DNA from: a virus
Virus record (IMG/VR): IMGVR_UViG_3300025099_000030
Coordinates: 1 to 52,255 of that record
Direction: 5' to 3' (one strand)
DNA length: 52,255 nucleotides
Translations under genes and position numbers: made by a program
The notes under the pieces: model-generated
Databases searched by the model: none
What the model saw: only the letters and a program-made list of their open reading frames with translations
What the model was told of the DNA's origin: nothing
Shown: positions 24,037 through 33,691 of the stretch, one piece after another
How positions within the stretch are numbered: the stretch's first letter is position 1
How the letters are laid out: each line of letters begins with the position of its first letter

Positions 24037-25776
24037 ATGGCAGAAAGCAAAAGAACGTTTCAGTCCGCTAAAATGGACAGAGACGCAGATGAAAGAATAC
24101 TAAGACCTGGCGAATATAGAGATGCTTTAAATATTAGTGTAGATTTTTCAGAAGACGGCAATGTTGGAGCCATTGAAAATTTGAAGGGTAATGAGCTTAT
24201 AGCTAATCAAAATATATATGGATTATCTTCTACAACTAATCCAAATGCTAAGGTAGTCGGGTCTTATGCCCACCCTGAAGAAAAAAAAATATATTATTTT
24301 GTTACAGGGGATAAAGCTGATGGAATTTTTGAATATGATGTTCAAAATAACTCAGTAAGTACAGTACTAATAGACTCTAGGCAAAATATTAAAGAAGACC
24401 TTTCTTCTTTAACTTTTCAAAAAGCTAATGTTTCGGCTATTGTGAAACAAAATGGAACAATTATTCCTACAGCCTTAATTGGTGAATTAGCTGTTGACAC
24501 AGCTAATTTTACACCAAATACAACGGGCTCCGCAATATCTAGAAAAATTTCTATTAGAGTTAGAGTTCCTAATAATTATGAAAATGCAGGCAGATATGTT
24601 TCAGGTGTAGTTACCGCATCTCAACCAAGTATTACAGTACCTGAAGTTTTTGCTAATGACGCAACTAAAATATCCGAAACTACTGCTCAATTAAATGGGG
24701 GGCTAACAAATAATAGCGTAAATGTTACTGCAATAGGTTTTTACTATGGCTACAATACAGGAGGCACTGCTTTGACTTTATCAGAATTACAAAGTGGCGG
24801 AACAGGCGTTACAAGATTTACTTCTACAGTGTCGCCAGTAAAAAGTGATTTTAATACTACAGCCACTTCTTTAGTTAATAATAAACTAATTAGCTTTGTT
24901 GCTTTTGCTACAAACAGTGTAGGAACAAGCACTAGTGCGATAAAAACTTTTACAACGAAAGTAAGCCCACCTATAAATAGAATAAGCGGCTCAGAGTATG
25001 TTGTTGTGCCTGTTATTGATGATGATAATGCAAATGCAACTATTGACGAAATTAATGATAGAAATGTAGGGTACGGGTCTTATTTTAAAGATTCAGGCTA
25101 TGCGTTTTTAAATATATCAGCGCCTTCATCAGATGGCCTTGAAGCAAATAAAACTGATATTGACGGATTACAAAATGCCGTTGCAGGTCAACCAGTTACT
25201 TCTTCTTTTTCTTCTAGTCCTTCAGGCATACAGTTTAGAGCCGGGACAGGCCCAGGAATTTTGGGAAGAGCTACTATACATTTAGATAATATGGCAGCTA
25301 ATACAACATATGAAATTACTATTCCAAATATTGGTAACATAGCTTCTAAAGTGGTGCGTGTAAATAATGGAAATCCTTCGGGCACATATCATACTTCAAC
25401 ATTAAATTTAAATTTAAGCGGAGTGTTTGTTGCTAAAGCAAGCCTTGGCTCGGCATATAGATATAATGTTTCACCCGCCCCCTCAGCTTCTTATGTGTTA
25501 GGCCCAGTTTCTTCAGGTGAAAAAGCTCAATGCATAATACCTTTAAATAACGTAAACACTACCTTTACAGTAGACGCCGCACAGGCATTTGTTAGCGCTT
25601 TTGACCCTACAAAATTAGCCGTAACAGTTTCTGGAAAAACTGAGGGTGTAGATTATAACTACTACATTGAAAATACATCAATGGCTATATTTGGCAATGT
25701 ACCAGGCATAATATTTGAGGGAACACCTTCTTTACTAGGAACAACCCCAACAGTTAATATAACATATACACCATAA
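24037..25776 (+). CDS. Tail stabilisation protein, first part (with FN3-like domain)
   Basis: The 579-residue product begins with RTFQSAKMDRDADERILRPG, EYRDALNISV, VGAIENLKGNELIANQN and KVVGSYAHPEEKKIYYFVTG. These motifs normally open the long tail/stabilisation protein of Bacteroidota phages. After about residue 130 the sequence departs and carries a Bacteroidota-type fibronectin-III-like domain (TTAQLNGGLT, AIGFYYGYNTGG, SFVAFATNSVGTSTSAIKTF; about 210-310) and further beta-rich regions. The continuation of the family lies in the genes at 26026 and 29869, so the ancestral protein appears divided. It probably forms a part of the tail barrel. The stop overlaps the next ATG (TAATG). Confidence 0.7.
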   Translation: MAESKRTFQSAKMDRDADERILRPGEYRDALNISVDFSEDGNVGAIENLKGNELIANQNIYGLSSTTNPNAKVVGSYAHPEEKKIYYFVTGDKADGIFEYDVQNNSVSTVLIDSRQNIKEDLSSLTFQKANVSAIVKQNGTIIPTALIGELAVDTANFTPNTTGSAISRKISIRVRVPNNYENAGRYVSGVVTASQPSITVPEVFANDATKISETTAQLNGGLTNNSVNVTAIGFYYGYNTGGTALTLSELQSGGTGVTRFTSTVSPVKSDFNTTATSLVNNKLISFVAFATNSVGTSTSAIKTFTTKVSPPINRISGSEYVVVPVIDDDNANATIDEINDRNVGYGSYFKDSGYAFLNISAPSSDGLEANKTDIDGLQNAVAGQPVTSSFSSSPSGIQFRAGTGPGILGRATIHLDNMAANTTYEITIPNIGNIASKVVRVNNGNPSGTYHTSTLNLNLSGVFVAKASLGSAYRYNVSPAPSASYVLGPVSSGEKAQCIIPLNNVNTTFTVDAAQAFVSAFDPTKLAVTVSGKTEGVDYNYYIENTSMAIFGNVPGIIFEGTPSLLGTTPTVNITYTP

Positions 25777-26024
25777 TGGCACAATTTCAAATAGCACCAG
25801 CAACAGAAACATCTGCAACAGTATCATTTACTACAGCCACTGGCATAAGAATAGATTCTATAGACAATAAATATAGTATGAATGTTAACTTTGAAGAAAA
25901 TCAGGTTATACCATCAGGGGAAACTCTTTTTGTAGAAACAGAATTTGCACCAAAAAATTTAGAGGTAATTGATGGTGTTAGGCAAAATGACGGTTATGTT
26001 ACCGTAGAATATACAGAAATATAA
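25776..26024 (+). CDS. Small beta-rich protein between tail-protein parts
   Basis: The 82-residue product has alternating strands (TSATVSFTTATGIRIDSIDN, YSMNVNFEENQVIPSGETLF, GYVTVEYTEI). It begins in the stop codon of the first tail-protein part, and its stop is one base before the next start. No signal peptide is present. It may be a small tail decoration protein or a spacer domain separated from the larger proteins. I do not recognise a family. Confidence 0.6.
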   Translation: MAQFQIAPATETSATVSFTTATGIRIDSIDNKYSMNVNFEENQVIPSGETLFVETEFAPKNLEVIDGVRQNDGYVTVEYTEI

Positions 26025-26025
26025 T

Positions 26026-29000
26026 ATGGCAAGTAATATATTAAATTTTAGTCCAGATAGACTCATTACTGGGATAAACATAATCGATGGTATGTTATTT
26101 TTTACAGATAACAAAAACGAACCTAAAAAAATAAACATTGAAAAGTTTAAAGGCAATTTAGTAGATCCCCAGTCTGGCGAAATCATAGAGGTATCTCATA
26201 ACAAAACTACCAAAATATATGGCAGAGATTTTAAAGAAAGAGATATTACTGTGTTAAAAGAACATCCGGTGGAAACATTAAGCCCTTTACTAACAGAAAG
26301 TGCTGATTTAGAGCCTAATGAGGTGCCTAGTTATACTACTTATAATCCAGATCCATTGCCAGGCTCAACAGAAGGCGGCGCTTCAAGCGAAATCGTAAAT
26401 TCTGTATTAAGTAGCGGACTAAAAATAACAAATAAAACAGACCCAGCTTCTTCTTCAATTGACAATGTTTTTCTTCGCGCTATGTATTCCGGAACAAATG
26501 ATTTAGTGGACCACGGATTTATTTGGTCACAAGATTATTCAACTGCTGGAGATTTAATTGCAAATGGAACAATAATTTCTTTAGGAGCTAATAAACAAGA
26601 AAGTACTCTTACCGACTACGGAACTTTTTTTAATTCAGAGATTTTAGCAACAGAGCTAAATGCAGCTAAAGAAATTATTTACTTTTTACCATATGGCCAA
26701 CAAAGAGATCTTGATGGCAAAGTATATACTTACGTAGGGCAATCTAATAAAATAGAAGTTCAAGAGTTTAAAATTTTAACAGGTGCTAATGCTATAAATA
26801 CGTCTAAATCAATAACTTCTCTAATAGTAAACGCAAATCAACGGGCAGGGTCGGGTGAATCTATAGGTTTAGATAGATTAGCTGTTGACTTTAATGCGAG
26901 TTATGATGATGATGGAGTTTGGGCTGAAGATGTTGGTTTCTATATAAGCAAAGGGTATGCATTAAGCACTGATACTGTAACATTAGAAGAACTAATAGAT
27001 AGCGCTAATTATGATTCTAAAGTATCTATTGAAAATATTAATTTAGAATTGCCGGCAGACCTTAGAGGTAAATTAGCGCTCAGTTCTAAATATTTTACAG
27101 GAAATGGCGCTTATTCTTTTGAACAAGGTTTAAATTATTTTTATGTTGCTTACATAAAAGCAAGTAATGGCATAACTTATTATTCATCAAACTCATTTTC
27201 AAGTGGCTCAACTTCTCCTAGTTTAACCGAAAATGTAATAACAAAAATCGAAATTACTCCAAGTCAAAATGGAGAAGGGGTAAAACCCCAAGTAAAAAAT
27301 ATAACAGGCGTAAGTATTAACGCCTCTCCGTCTTCTGCAGAAATAAAAGGTGAAATATTATTTCCTTCTATAACAAATGCAAGAACTGGTTTTATAACTG
27401 AGTATGGTTTTTATTTTTCTAAAAAGCTATCAAATTACCAACAATTTATAACTGCTTTTTCTGGCGGTGTTCAAGCGAATGGGTCGCCTGTAGATTCTGG
27501 GTTTCCTGATACTTATAAAGTAGCGGTAGAATCAAATGCTAATGGTGTCTCTAATGTTGATATTAATGATTCTTTGTTCTCATACAATGTAGGCAATAAA
27601 CTAACCTTAGAAGATGGAGAAATTGTATATTTTATGGCATATGCAGTTTCTAGCTTAGGAGCAGAAGGGGTAGCAACAGAAAAAGGCATAACAATTTATC
27701 CAGAGGTTGCTAGGGTAGCAGCGGGAACAGGAGAAGACGGGCTAGAACCCTCTATAAGTATATTAAAGTCTGATTATAGTATAACTAGTTCAGATATACG
27801 GGGGCCAGTAGCTTTTAATATAACATATAGAATAGACTATGTCCCGCCGGGTAGATCAGTGGAAAGCTCAGGCGTTTACTTAGCGATACCTTTAGGAGCA
27901 GGTATAAATGCTGTTACGGCTAAAGAAGGCTTTAAATCACGTAAAGTGATAAAAGAAAATCCATCTATGCACACACAGGCTAAGAATTTTACTTTTACAG
28001 CAACTTCAAGCAGCGTAGACCACGAAAATGTTGGTGACTACAATGCTACAGTAATACCTCCATCTCATAGCACGCTAGATATAGAAGCGTACAAGCAGGC
28101 AGGAGGTAATTATTTATATGGCTATTCTTTATTTGCTTACATGTATTTAGATAATGGAGAAGAACATTTTAGTAATATTGTTTCTGGCCCTAATGCACAT
28201 AAATTTGTTTTTGATAGTTCTAAAATTTCTGGAAATGAGGGGGCTCCTACTATAAATACATATAATAATGATTTGCGAGCTATAGATAAAGCTTCAATAA
28301 GAAATAACACATTTAAGCTTTTAGGTGCAATTGGTAGTGATGGGAAGGTAACTACGCCCCACGCCGCTAATGAAGTTGGATTTTATATAAGTACAGTACA
28401 GCCAAATTTTAGTACTGGATATGGAGGTTTTGTGTCGTTTGAAGAAGCTATGTCTACTTGGGTTGCAGATTCAAATACTGTAAAGCTGCAGTTAACAGGT
28501 TCTGCAATAACGGCTGCAAGAACGCATTCAACCACCGGGGGTACGCTTACCTTTCAAGATTTTGAATTAGTAGTAAATGCTACAAACTTTCCGCGTCTTA
28601 ATACAGATACTGCTCCAACAACATATTATTATAGAGCGTTCTGTACACCATCAACGCAAACTGATACAAGCCTTAATAAAACAAAATTTGGAGGACAATT
28701 TGAAGTTACTACTATACCTGGAAGTCAATCGCAAAATACTAATCCAGTAGTAACAACAGATAGTTACGAAGCTTTGGACGGATTTAGTTTTAGTTTAAGG
28801 GGCACAGCTAAACCAACAGAAAATACTTATACTATAAAAACTAAAAAGTTTTATTATAAAGATTCTAGTCATTTTCCATCAAACCCAACAGCGGCGCAAA
28901 TAATAACCGAGCTTCAAGACCCTACAGGAAGAAACTCAGTTACCGCAACAGGAGATGATTCTTTTTCTGCTAGTGTTAATCTTTCAAATGTAGACTACTA

Positions 29001-29850
29001 TTTTGTAGCTGCGGTTACAACAGAATTAAATGGTACTGAAAGTTCAGAAGTTTTTGCTTCTAGGGGCGTAAAAATACCAAATTCTAATTCCGTTGTTACT
29101 GCCGAGCCTTCTGTATCAATAAGAACTTTAAATATCCTACAGGGCAACCCTCCTACGCTAGGGGCTAAAATTACAGCTGGAGAATCAACAATTTCTAGCA
29201 GAGGATTTTATTGGATTGGCAAGCAAGGAACTAATAGTTTAGCAAAACCTAGCACAGGCGCAGCTCTGAAAGCTGCTGCAACGTCAGTTCCTTCTGGGCA
29301 AGTTGGCGGAACTATTTCTAGTAGTAGTACAAATCAACATTTTTATGAAGCTTTTAGCAATTTTAAATCAGATTACACCTATTACTTTTCAGCTTTTGCA
29401 ATAAATAGCAAAGGGGAAACAATAACACCGCCAAGAACTATCCCAATAATACAGGCTAACAAACCAAAAACGTTAAAGGCTACGCCTACATTCGTATCAT
29501 TTGATAGCAAGGGAACTAGAGGTGCCAGTGGTACAATGCAAACTATATCAGTGCAAACTACACCGGTTGCCAATGCTTGGAGCTGGAAAGTTACAAACTT
29601 CAAAGGAACGTATGAAGCGCCTAATGTGGTTAGAGAAACATCGGGTGGGGTCGATAAACTATTAATAAAAGGTTTTCCATTAAACTCAACAAATAATACA
29701 GAAGCTAAATTAACTATAACTCATAAAGAGGATGCTTCAATAAAAACAGAAATTATAATAAAACAAGACGGTAAATACAATGATAATTTTCACTATACGG
29801 AAGATCCAAATGATTATAGCGATTATCAACCAATAGGATTTTATTACTAA
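26026..29850 (+). CDS. Tail stabilisation protein, second part, with FN3-like repeats and BACON-like domain
   Basis: The 1274-residue product opens with LITGINIIDGMLFFTDNKNE and PKKINIEKFKG, then RDITVLKEHP. These are motifs that in related phages follow the first part within one polypeptide. The body then contains five spaced fibronectin-III-like units with a GFxxS core: HGFIWSQDY (about 163), VGFYISKGY (about 303), YGFYFSKKL (about 458), VGFYISTVQ (about 783) and RGFYWIGKQ (about 1060). A C-terminal region (about 1145-1251) resembles a BACON domain: VSFDSKGTRG, TISVQTTPVANAWSWKVTNF, then AKLTITHKED and TEIIIKQDG. BACON domains bind carbohydrate or mucin in some Bacteroidota proteins, so surface adhesion is plausible. 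No signal peptide is seen. Confidence 0.7.
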   Translation: MASNILNFSPDRLITGINIIDGMLFFTDNKNEPKKINIEKFKGNLVDPQSGEIIEVSHNKTTKIYGRDFKERDITVLKEHPVETLSPLLTESADLEPNEVPSYTTYNPDPLPGSTEGGASSEIVNSVLSSGLKITNKTDPASSSIDNVFLRAMYSGTNDLVDHGFIWSQDYSTAGDLIANGTIISLGANKQESTLTDYGTFFNSEILATELNAAKEIIYFLPYGQQRDLDGKVYTYVGQSNKIEVQEFKILTGANAINTSKSITSLIVNANQRAGSGESIGLDRLAVDFNASYDDDGVWAEDVGFYISKGYALSTDTVTLEELIDSANYDSKVSIENINLELPADLRGKLALSSKYFTGNGAYSFEQGLNYFYVAYIKASNGITYYSSNSFSSGSTSPSLTENVITKIEITPSQNGEGVKPQVKNITGVSINASPSSAEIKGEILFPSITNARTGFITEYGFYFSKKLSNYQQFITAFSGGVQANGSPVDSGFPDTYKVAVESNANGVSNVDINDSLFSYNVGNKLTLEDGEIVYFMAYAVSSLGAEGVATEKGITIYPEVARVAAGTGEDGLEPSISILKSDYSITSSDIRGPVAFNITYRIDYVPPGRSVESSGVYLAIPLGAGINAVTAKEGFKSRKVIKENPSMHTQAKNFTFTATSSSVDHENVGDYNATVIPPSHSTLDIEAYKQAGGNYLYGYSLFAYMYLDNGEEHFSNIVSGPNAHKFVFDSSKISGNEGAPTINTYNNDLRAIDKASIRNNTFKLLGAIGSDGKVTTPHAANEVGFYISTVQPNFSTGYGGFVSFEEAMSTWVADSNTVKLQLTGSAITAARTHSTTGGTLTFQDFELVVNATNFPRLNTDTAPTTYYYRAFCTPSTQTDTSLNKTKFGGQFEVTTIPGSQSQNTNPVVTTDSYEALDGFSFSLRGTAKPTENTYTIKTKKFYYKDSSHFPSNPTAAQIITELQDPTGRNSVTATGDDSFSASVNLSNVDYYFVAAVTTELNGTESSEVFASRGVKIPNSNSVVTAEPSVSIRTLNILQGNPPTLGAKITAGESTISSRGFYWIGKQGTNSLAKPSTGAALKAAATSVPSGQVGGTISSSSTNQHFYEAFSNFKSDYTYYFSAFAINSKGETITPPRTIPIIQANKPKTLKATPTFVSFDSKGTRGASGTMQTISVQTTPVANAWSWKVTNFKGTYEAPNVVRETSGGVDKLLIKGFPLNSTNNTEAKLTITHKEDASIKTEIIIKQDGKYNDNFHYTEDPNDYSDYQPIGFYY

Positions 29851-29868
29851 TTGTTTAAAATATAAATA

Positions 29869-32800
29869 ATGGCAGAAAAAAAATTACCATTTGAAAAAAT
29901 TTTTCCGTATTTAAGTTATAGATGGAGATATGACGATGGCGAGTATTCTCCTTACGCTCCTTTTACCGAAGTTTTGTTTATACCAGAAAATGAAAGTAGC
30001 GATCAAGAAAAATACGAAAATGGTTTTAATGTATTTATGACTAATGATACTGAAAAAATTACAATTAGTCAATTACCAATAGGTGGTCCTGATGTAGTTT
30101 CTGTAGATATTTTATATACAGAATCTATTTCTTCTACAATTTATATTTTAAAAACATTGAACATCCCTTTAGATCAAAGAGGGAAAAACTATCTTAATGA
30201 TATAACAATATCCGAAAGATCAATTGGTACTGCTTTACCTAACTCTCAATTAAATAGGCATTTTGATAGTGTGCCTAGATTCGCTAAAGCACAAGAAAGT
30301 ACATCTAATAGAATAATTTACGGTAATTATGTGTCAAAATATAATCAAGAAGAGCTGGATATAAATGGAATGCAAGGTCCTATACAAATTCAACCTTTTG
30401 TAGAAGTTATACCAGGTAAAACATCGGGTAGATCCGTAAAAACAAATAGAGATTATGGAATAGGCGTAGTTTACATAGACAAATTTGGAAGACAAGGGGG
30501 GCTACTTGTTGATAAAGCTAAACCGGGTGATACTTCGGGTGGTTCATCAATAAAAACAAATTTTACATATAATAACCTTATTTCATTAGGTGCGTGTATA
30601 AAATCTAAACCGCCGTCTTGGGCTAAGTATTACAGGTATTTTGTTAAAGATACTTCTGCTGACTTTCATAATCTTACCGCTTATAATACATATAATGATG
30701 TTTCGTCTGGAGGAGAAACTCCTAATGTTTATTTACAGTTTAAGTCTACAGATAGAAATAAACTAACCGAAGAAACTTTTTTAATACCAAAAAGACATAA
30801 TCATTTAACCGGAGGTAACGTAATTTTTAATGAGTCTTCTAAAATACCTATATTGGCTATTGAAAATGAAGCACCTGATGTTGTTAAAGCGCAGCTAACA
30901 GGAAGAATTACTAGTAATTTTCATAAAATTGATTACCAAAGTGCTAATTTAGTTGTAAGCGAAACAAATAACACGGTTAGCGCTCTTAGCGTTGGCCAAA
31001 CTGTTATTTACATGAAATTTGCTACTAATGAGTATACAAAAACATTTTCAAAAATAGAAGAATATTTCGCGGCAAATAACAATACAACTAAATTTAACGA
31101 AATAGGCACTCCTCCAGCTACTGTAGATTGCACAGCATTTCCTGAAAGAATGGCAATACAATTTAGAAGAGTTGGAACTGCAGGAACTTCTATAGGCGGC
31201 GGTTATAGTAATACTCTATCTACCAAAAAACTTTTAATTGACAGTATACAATTATTAACATCATCTGGAGTAAATAATGTATTAAAAATAACTGTATCAA
31301 ATAGAATAGATGATAATAATGAAATAACTGCAGGAACAGGTGTTGATATAGCCGGAATTGATTTAAACCCTACTGAAACTACTGAAGGTAGTCAAATTTT
31401 AGTTGATGCGGAATCTGCTGTGTTTTTTAGAAGAAGCTTAAGTGACGACGCTTTAGATAAAATTAAAGGTTCGTTTTTTGTAAAAGTACCTAGAGCACCT
31501 ATTACCTTAACTGCTAATAATAGAATTAATACTAGATCATTACCTGTTGGGCAAAGTGAGTTTGATGAAGACGGAAATGTTGAAAGTTTAAGATATATAG
31601 ATTTTGAAACTGAACCAGGTGATGATTCTAATTTAGATCTTTATTGGGAAACATCAAAAACCTTTACAATTAGCGAAGACCACGGAAATGATAATATAAT
31701 ACCTTGGTCAAATTGTATTGCAAGTACAGAGGAAGATTCAAGTGAAATTTATTTAGAGTCTACTAGAATATTAGATAAATTTAATTCAACTCAATTAGTA
31801 AAAAGTATTAGAGTAAATACGCCTGATATAAATTATGCTGAAGAAAAATTAAGCACAGGCTTAATATTTTCAGGTTTGTATAATTCAAGAACAGGTATAA
31901 ATGAATTAAATCAATTTAGTTTAGCTGATGGTATAACAAAAAACTTAGAGCCAAATTATGGTGGTATTCAAAAGCTATTTGCTTTAGATACAAACTTAAT
32001 TGCGCTGGCTGAAGATAAAGTATTCAAAATATTAGCAGACAAAGACGCTTTATTTAATGCTGATGAGGGCGTAAACGTTACAGCCACTAATTTAGTATTA
32101 GGGCAAGCAATGTCTTATCAAGGTGATTATGGTATAAGCACTCATCCAGAGTCGTTTGCATTTTTTAATAACAATGCTTATTTTACAGATGCTAAAAGAG
32201 GCGTGGTATTGCAATTATCACCTGCTAATGGACAAATATTTCCAATTAGCTCAATAGGAATGTCAAACTTTTTTAGGGACAGATTAGGTGCTTTAAACGC
32301 AGGTGCAAAGCTCATAGGGGCTCATAACGGATATAAAAAGCAATATCTAATATCAATACAAGGGTATAATCAAAATGATGCTTCTATTGGCTCTGAAGCA
32401 ATTCCTAATGAAACATCGGAAATAACATTAGCGTATAGTCCAAGAGCTAAAGGCTGGACATCAAGATTTAGTTTTATACCAGAATCTGGTGTAACATTAA
32501 ATAGTAAATTTTATACATTTAAAAGCGGTAAAGTATATTTACATAATTCTAATACAGCTGCTAGAAATAATTTTTATGGCGTACAGTATAACTCTGAGGT
32601 GCAAGTGATATTTAATGATAACCCAACTTTTATTTCAGATTGGCTATCTATTAACTATGAAGGCAGCGAAGGCTGGGAAGCTGTAGAAATAATTGGCGAC
32701 CAAGATTCACAATTTGGAATTACTAATGTAAGAATATTAGATTCTGAAGATTCTGGCTTTTTAGGTTGGTTCTTAAAAGAAGGTAAATATAGAGGCGCTA

Positions 32801-33006
32801 TTGTAGGCACGCAACCTGTATATATAATTAATCCTGGAGGATCGGTTGGGGCAGACGGGCTTTGGCCCCTTATACAAGATGGTTCAAATACACAAGATAT
32901 ATCTGGTACTAAAGGATTTTTCCAAAAAACTAGATTTAGAAACTCTGGCACTACAACAAAAGAATTGTTTGCTGTAAGCTCAGAATATTATATAAGTCAA
33001 ACTTAA
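29869..33006 (+). CDS. Tail stabilisation protein, third part (crAss-like family)
   Basis: The 1045-residue product starts LPFEKIFPYLSYRWRYDDGE followed by YSPYAPFTEVLFIPE and VSVDILYTESISSTIY, then NRDYGIGVVYIDKFGRQGG (about 193-211) and SWAKYYRYFVKD. This series is typical of stabilisation-type tail proteins of crAss-like and related phages. The C-terminal third has beta-propeller-like repeats (GGIQKLFALDTNLIALAEDK, HPESFAFFNNNAYFTDAKRG, ITLAYSPRAKGWTSRFSF). It likely forms the core of the short tail next to the neck. In related phages these motifs follow those of the preceding genes in one protein, so this is the third section of a divided protein. Confidence 0.75.
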   Translation: MAEKKLPFEKIFPYLSYRWRYDDGEYSPYAPFTEVLFIPENESSDQEKYENGFNVFMTNDTEKITISQLPIGGPDVVSVDILYTESISSTIYILKTLNIPLDQRGKNYLNDITISERSIGTALPNSQLNRHFDSVPRFAKAQESTSNRIIYGNYVSKYNQEELDINGMQGPIQIQPFVEVIPGKTSGRSVKTNRDYGIGVVYIDKFGRQGGLLVDKAKPGDTSGGSSIKTNFTYNNLISLGACIKSKPPSWAKYYRYFVKDTSADFHNLTAYNTYNDVSSGGETPNVYLQFKSTDRNKLTEETFLIPKRHNHLTGGNVIFNESSKIPILAIENEAPDVVKAQLTGRITSNFHKIDYQSANLVVSETNNTVSALSVGQTVIYMKFATNEYTKTFSKIEEYFAANNNTTKFNEIGTPPATVDCTAFPERMAIQFRRVGTAGTSIGGGYSNTLSTKKLLIDSIQLLTSSGVNNVLKITVSNRIDDNNEITAGTGVDIAGIDLNPTETTEGSQILVDAESAVFFRRSLSDDALDKIKGSFFVKVPRAPITLTANNRINTRSLPVGQSEFDEDGNVESLRYIDFETEPGDDSNLDLYWETSKTFTISEDHGNDNIIPWSNCIASTEEDSSEIYLESTRILDKFNSTQLVKSIRVNTPDINYAEEKLSTGLIFSGLYNSRTGINELNQFSLADGITKNLEPNYGGIQKLFALDTNLIALAEDKVFKILADKDALFNADEGVNVTATNLVLGQAMSYQGDYGISTHPESFAFFNNNAYFTDAKRGVVLQLSPANGQIFPISSIGMSNFFRDRLGALNAGAKLIGAHNGYKKQYLISIQGYNQNDASIGSEAIPNETSEITLAYSPRAKGWTSRFSFIPESGVTLNSKFYTFKSGKVYLHNSNTAARNNFYGVQYNSEVQVIFNDNPTFISDWLSINYEGSEGWEAVEIIGDQDSQFGITNVRILDSEDSGFLGWFLKEGKYRGAIVGTQPVYIINPGGSVGADGLWPLIQDGSNTQDISGTKGFFQKTRFRNSGTTTKELFAVSSEYYISQT

Positions 33007-33022
33007 AATAAATAAATAAAAT

Positions 33023-33691
33023 ATGGCATTACCAATAATGGGTATAATCGGTGGCGCAACACAAATTGCAGGCTCTTTGATTGGCGGCGGGGCCAGGCGT
33101 AGGGAAGCTAGAGCTGCGGCTGCGGAATTTTCCGCTCAAAAACAGGCACTGCAAGACTTTCAATTTACTAATGAATTTGCTGGTTTAGAAAACGTTTTTG
33201 AAGATGCAACCGTTAATCAACAAGCCGCTCAATTTCAGGGACAACAAACTGATGCGGCGTTAGCACAAGCTTTACAAGCCGCTACTGTTTCTGGTGGAGC
33301 TCCAGGCGGAGCGCAGGCTATAGCACAAGCTGCTTTGCAATCTAAAGCTGGCATATCTGCTGATATTGCAAGACAAGAACAAGGTAATCAAGCTAGAAGA
33401 ATGCAACAAGAAGCAAGGCTTCAGCAAATGGAAGCAACAGGTGCTGCAGCATTGCAACAACAACAATATGGCCAACAGCAACAATTGTTAAATTTAGCAT
33501 CTGCTAGAAAAGTTGCTGCTGATCAAGCAAGAGCGGAAGCTACAGCCGGGTTAGTTGGTGGTATCGGTAGTTTAGCTGGTGGTATTGGAACTGCTGCTTT
33601 TGCCCCAGGTAGCTTTACAGACAATTTGACTAAAAACATCGGGGGAGTGCCTGAAACAGGGGCCCAAACAGTAATCAAAATTGTTAAGTGA
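33023..33691 (+). CDS. Internal virion protein, T7 gp14-like
   Basis: The 222-residue product has a hydrophobic glycine-rich N-terminus (LPIMGIIGGATQIAGSLIGG), a long glutamine/alanine-rich helical middle (QARRMQQEARLQQMEATGAA) and a hydrophobic glycine-rich stretch near the C-terminus (AGLVGGIGSLAGGIGTAAFA). This is the profile of small ejection proteins such as T7 gp14 that insert in the host envelope at infection. The two larger proteins that follow match the usual gp14-gp15-gp16 order. The start of the next gene overlaps its stop by 4 bases. Confidence 0.7.
   Translation: MALPIMGIIGGATQIAGSLIGGGARRREARAAAAEFSAQKQALQDFQFTNEFAGLENVFEDATVNQQAAQFQGQQTDAALAQALQAATVSGGAPGGAQAIAQAALQSKAGISADIARQEQGNQARRMQQEARLQQMEATGAAALQQQQYGQQQQLLNLASARKVAADQARAEATAGLVGGIGSLAGGIGTAAFAPGSFTDNLTKNIGGVPETGAQTVIKIVK

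Noticed and set aside
24037-29850. Possible sequencing frameshift explaining the divided tail protein
   Set aside because: The pieces are separated by long unique domains and a complete 82-residue gene, and each has its own ATG and stop, so one indel could not join them.
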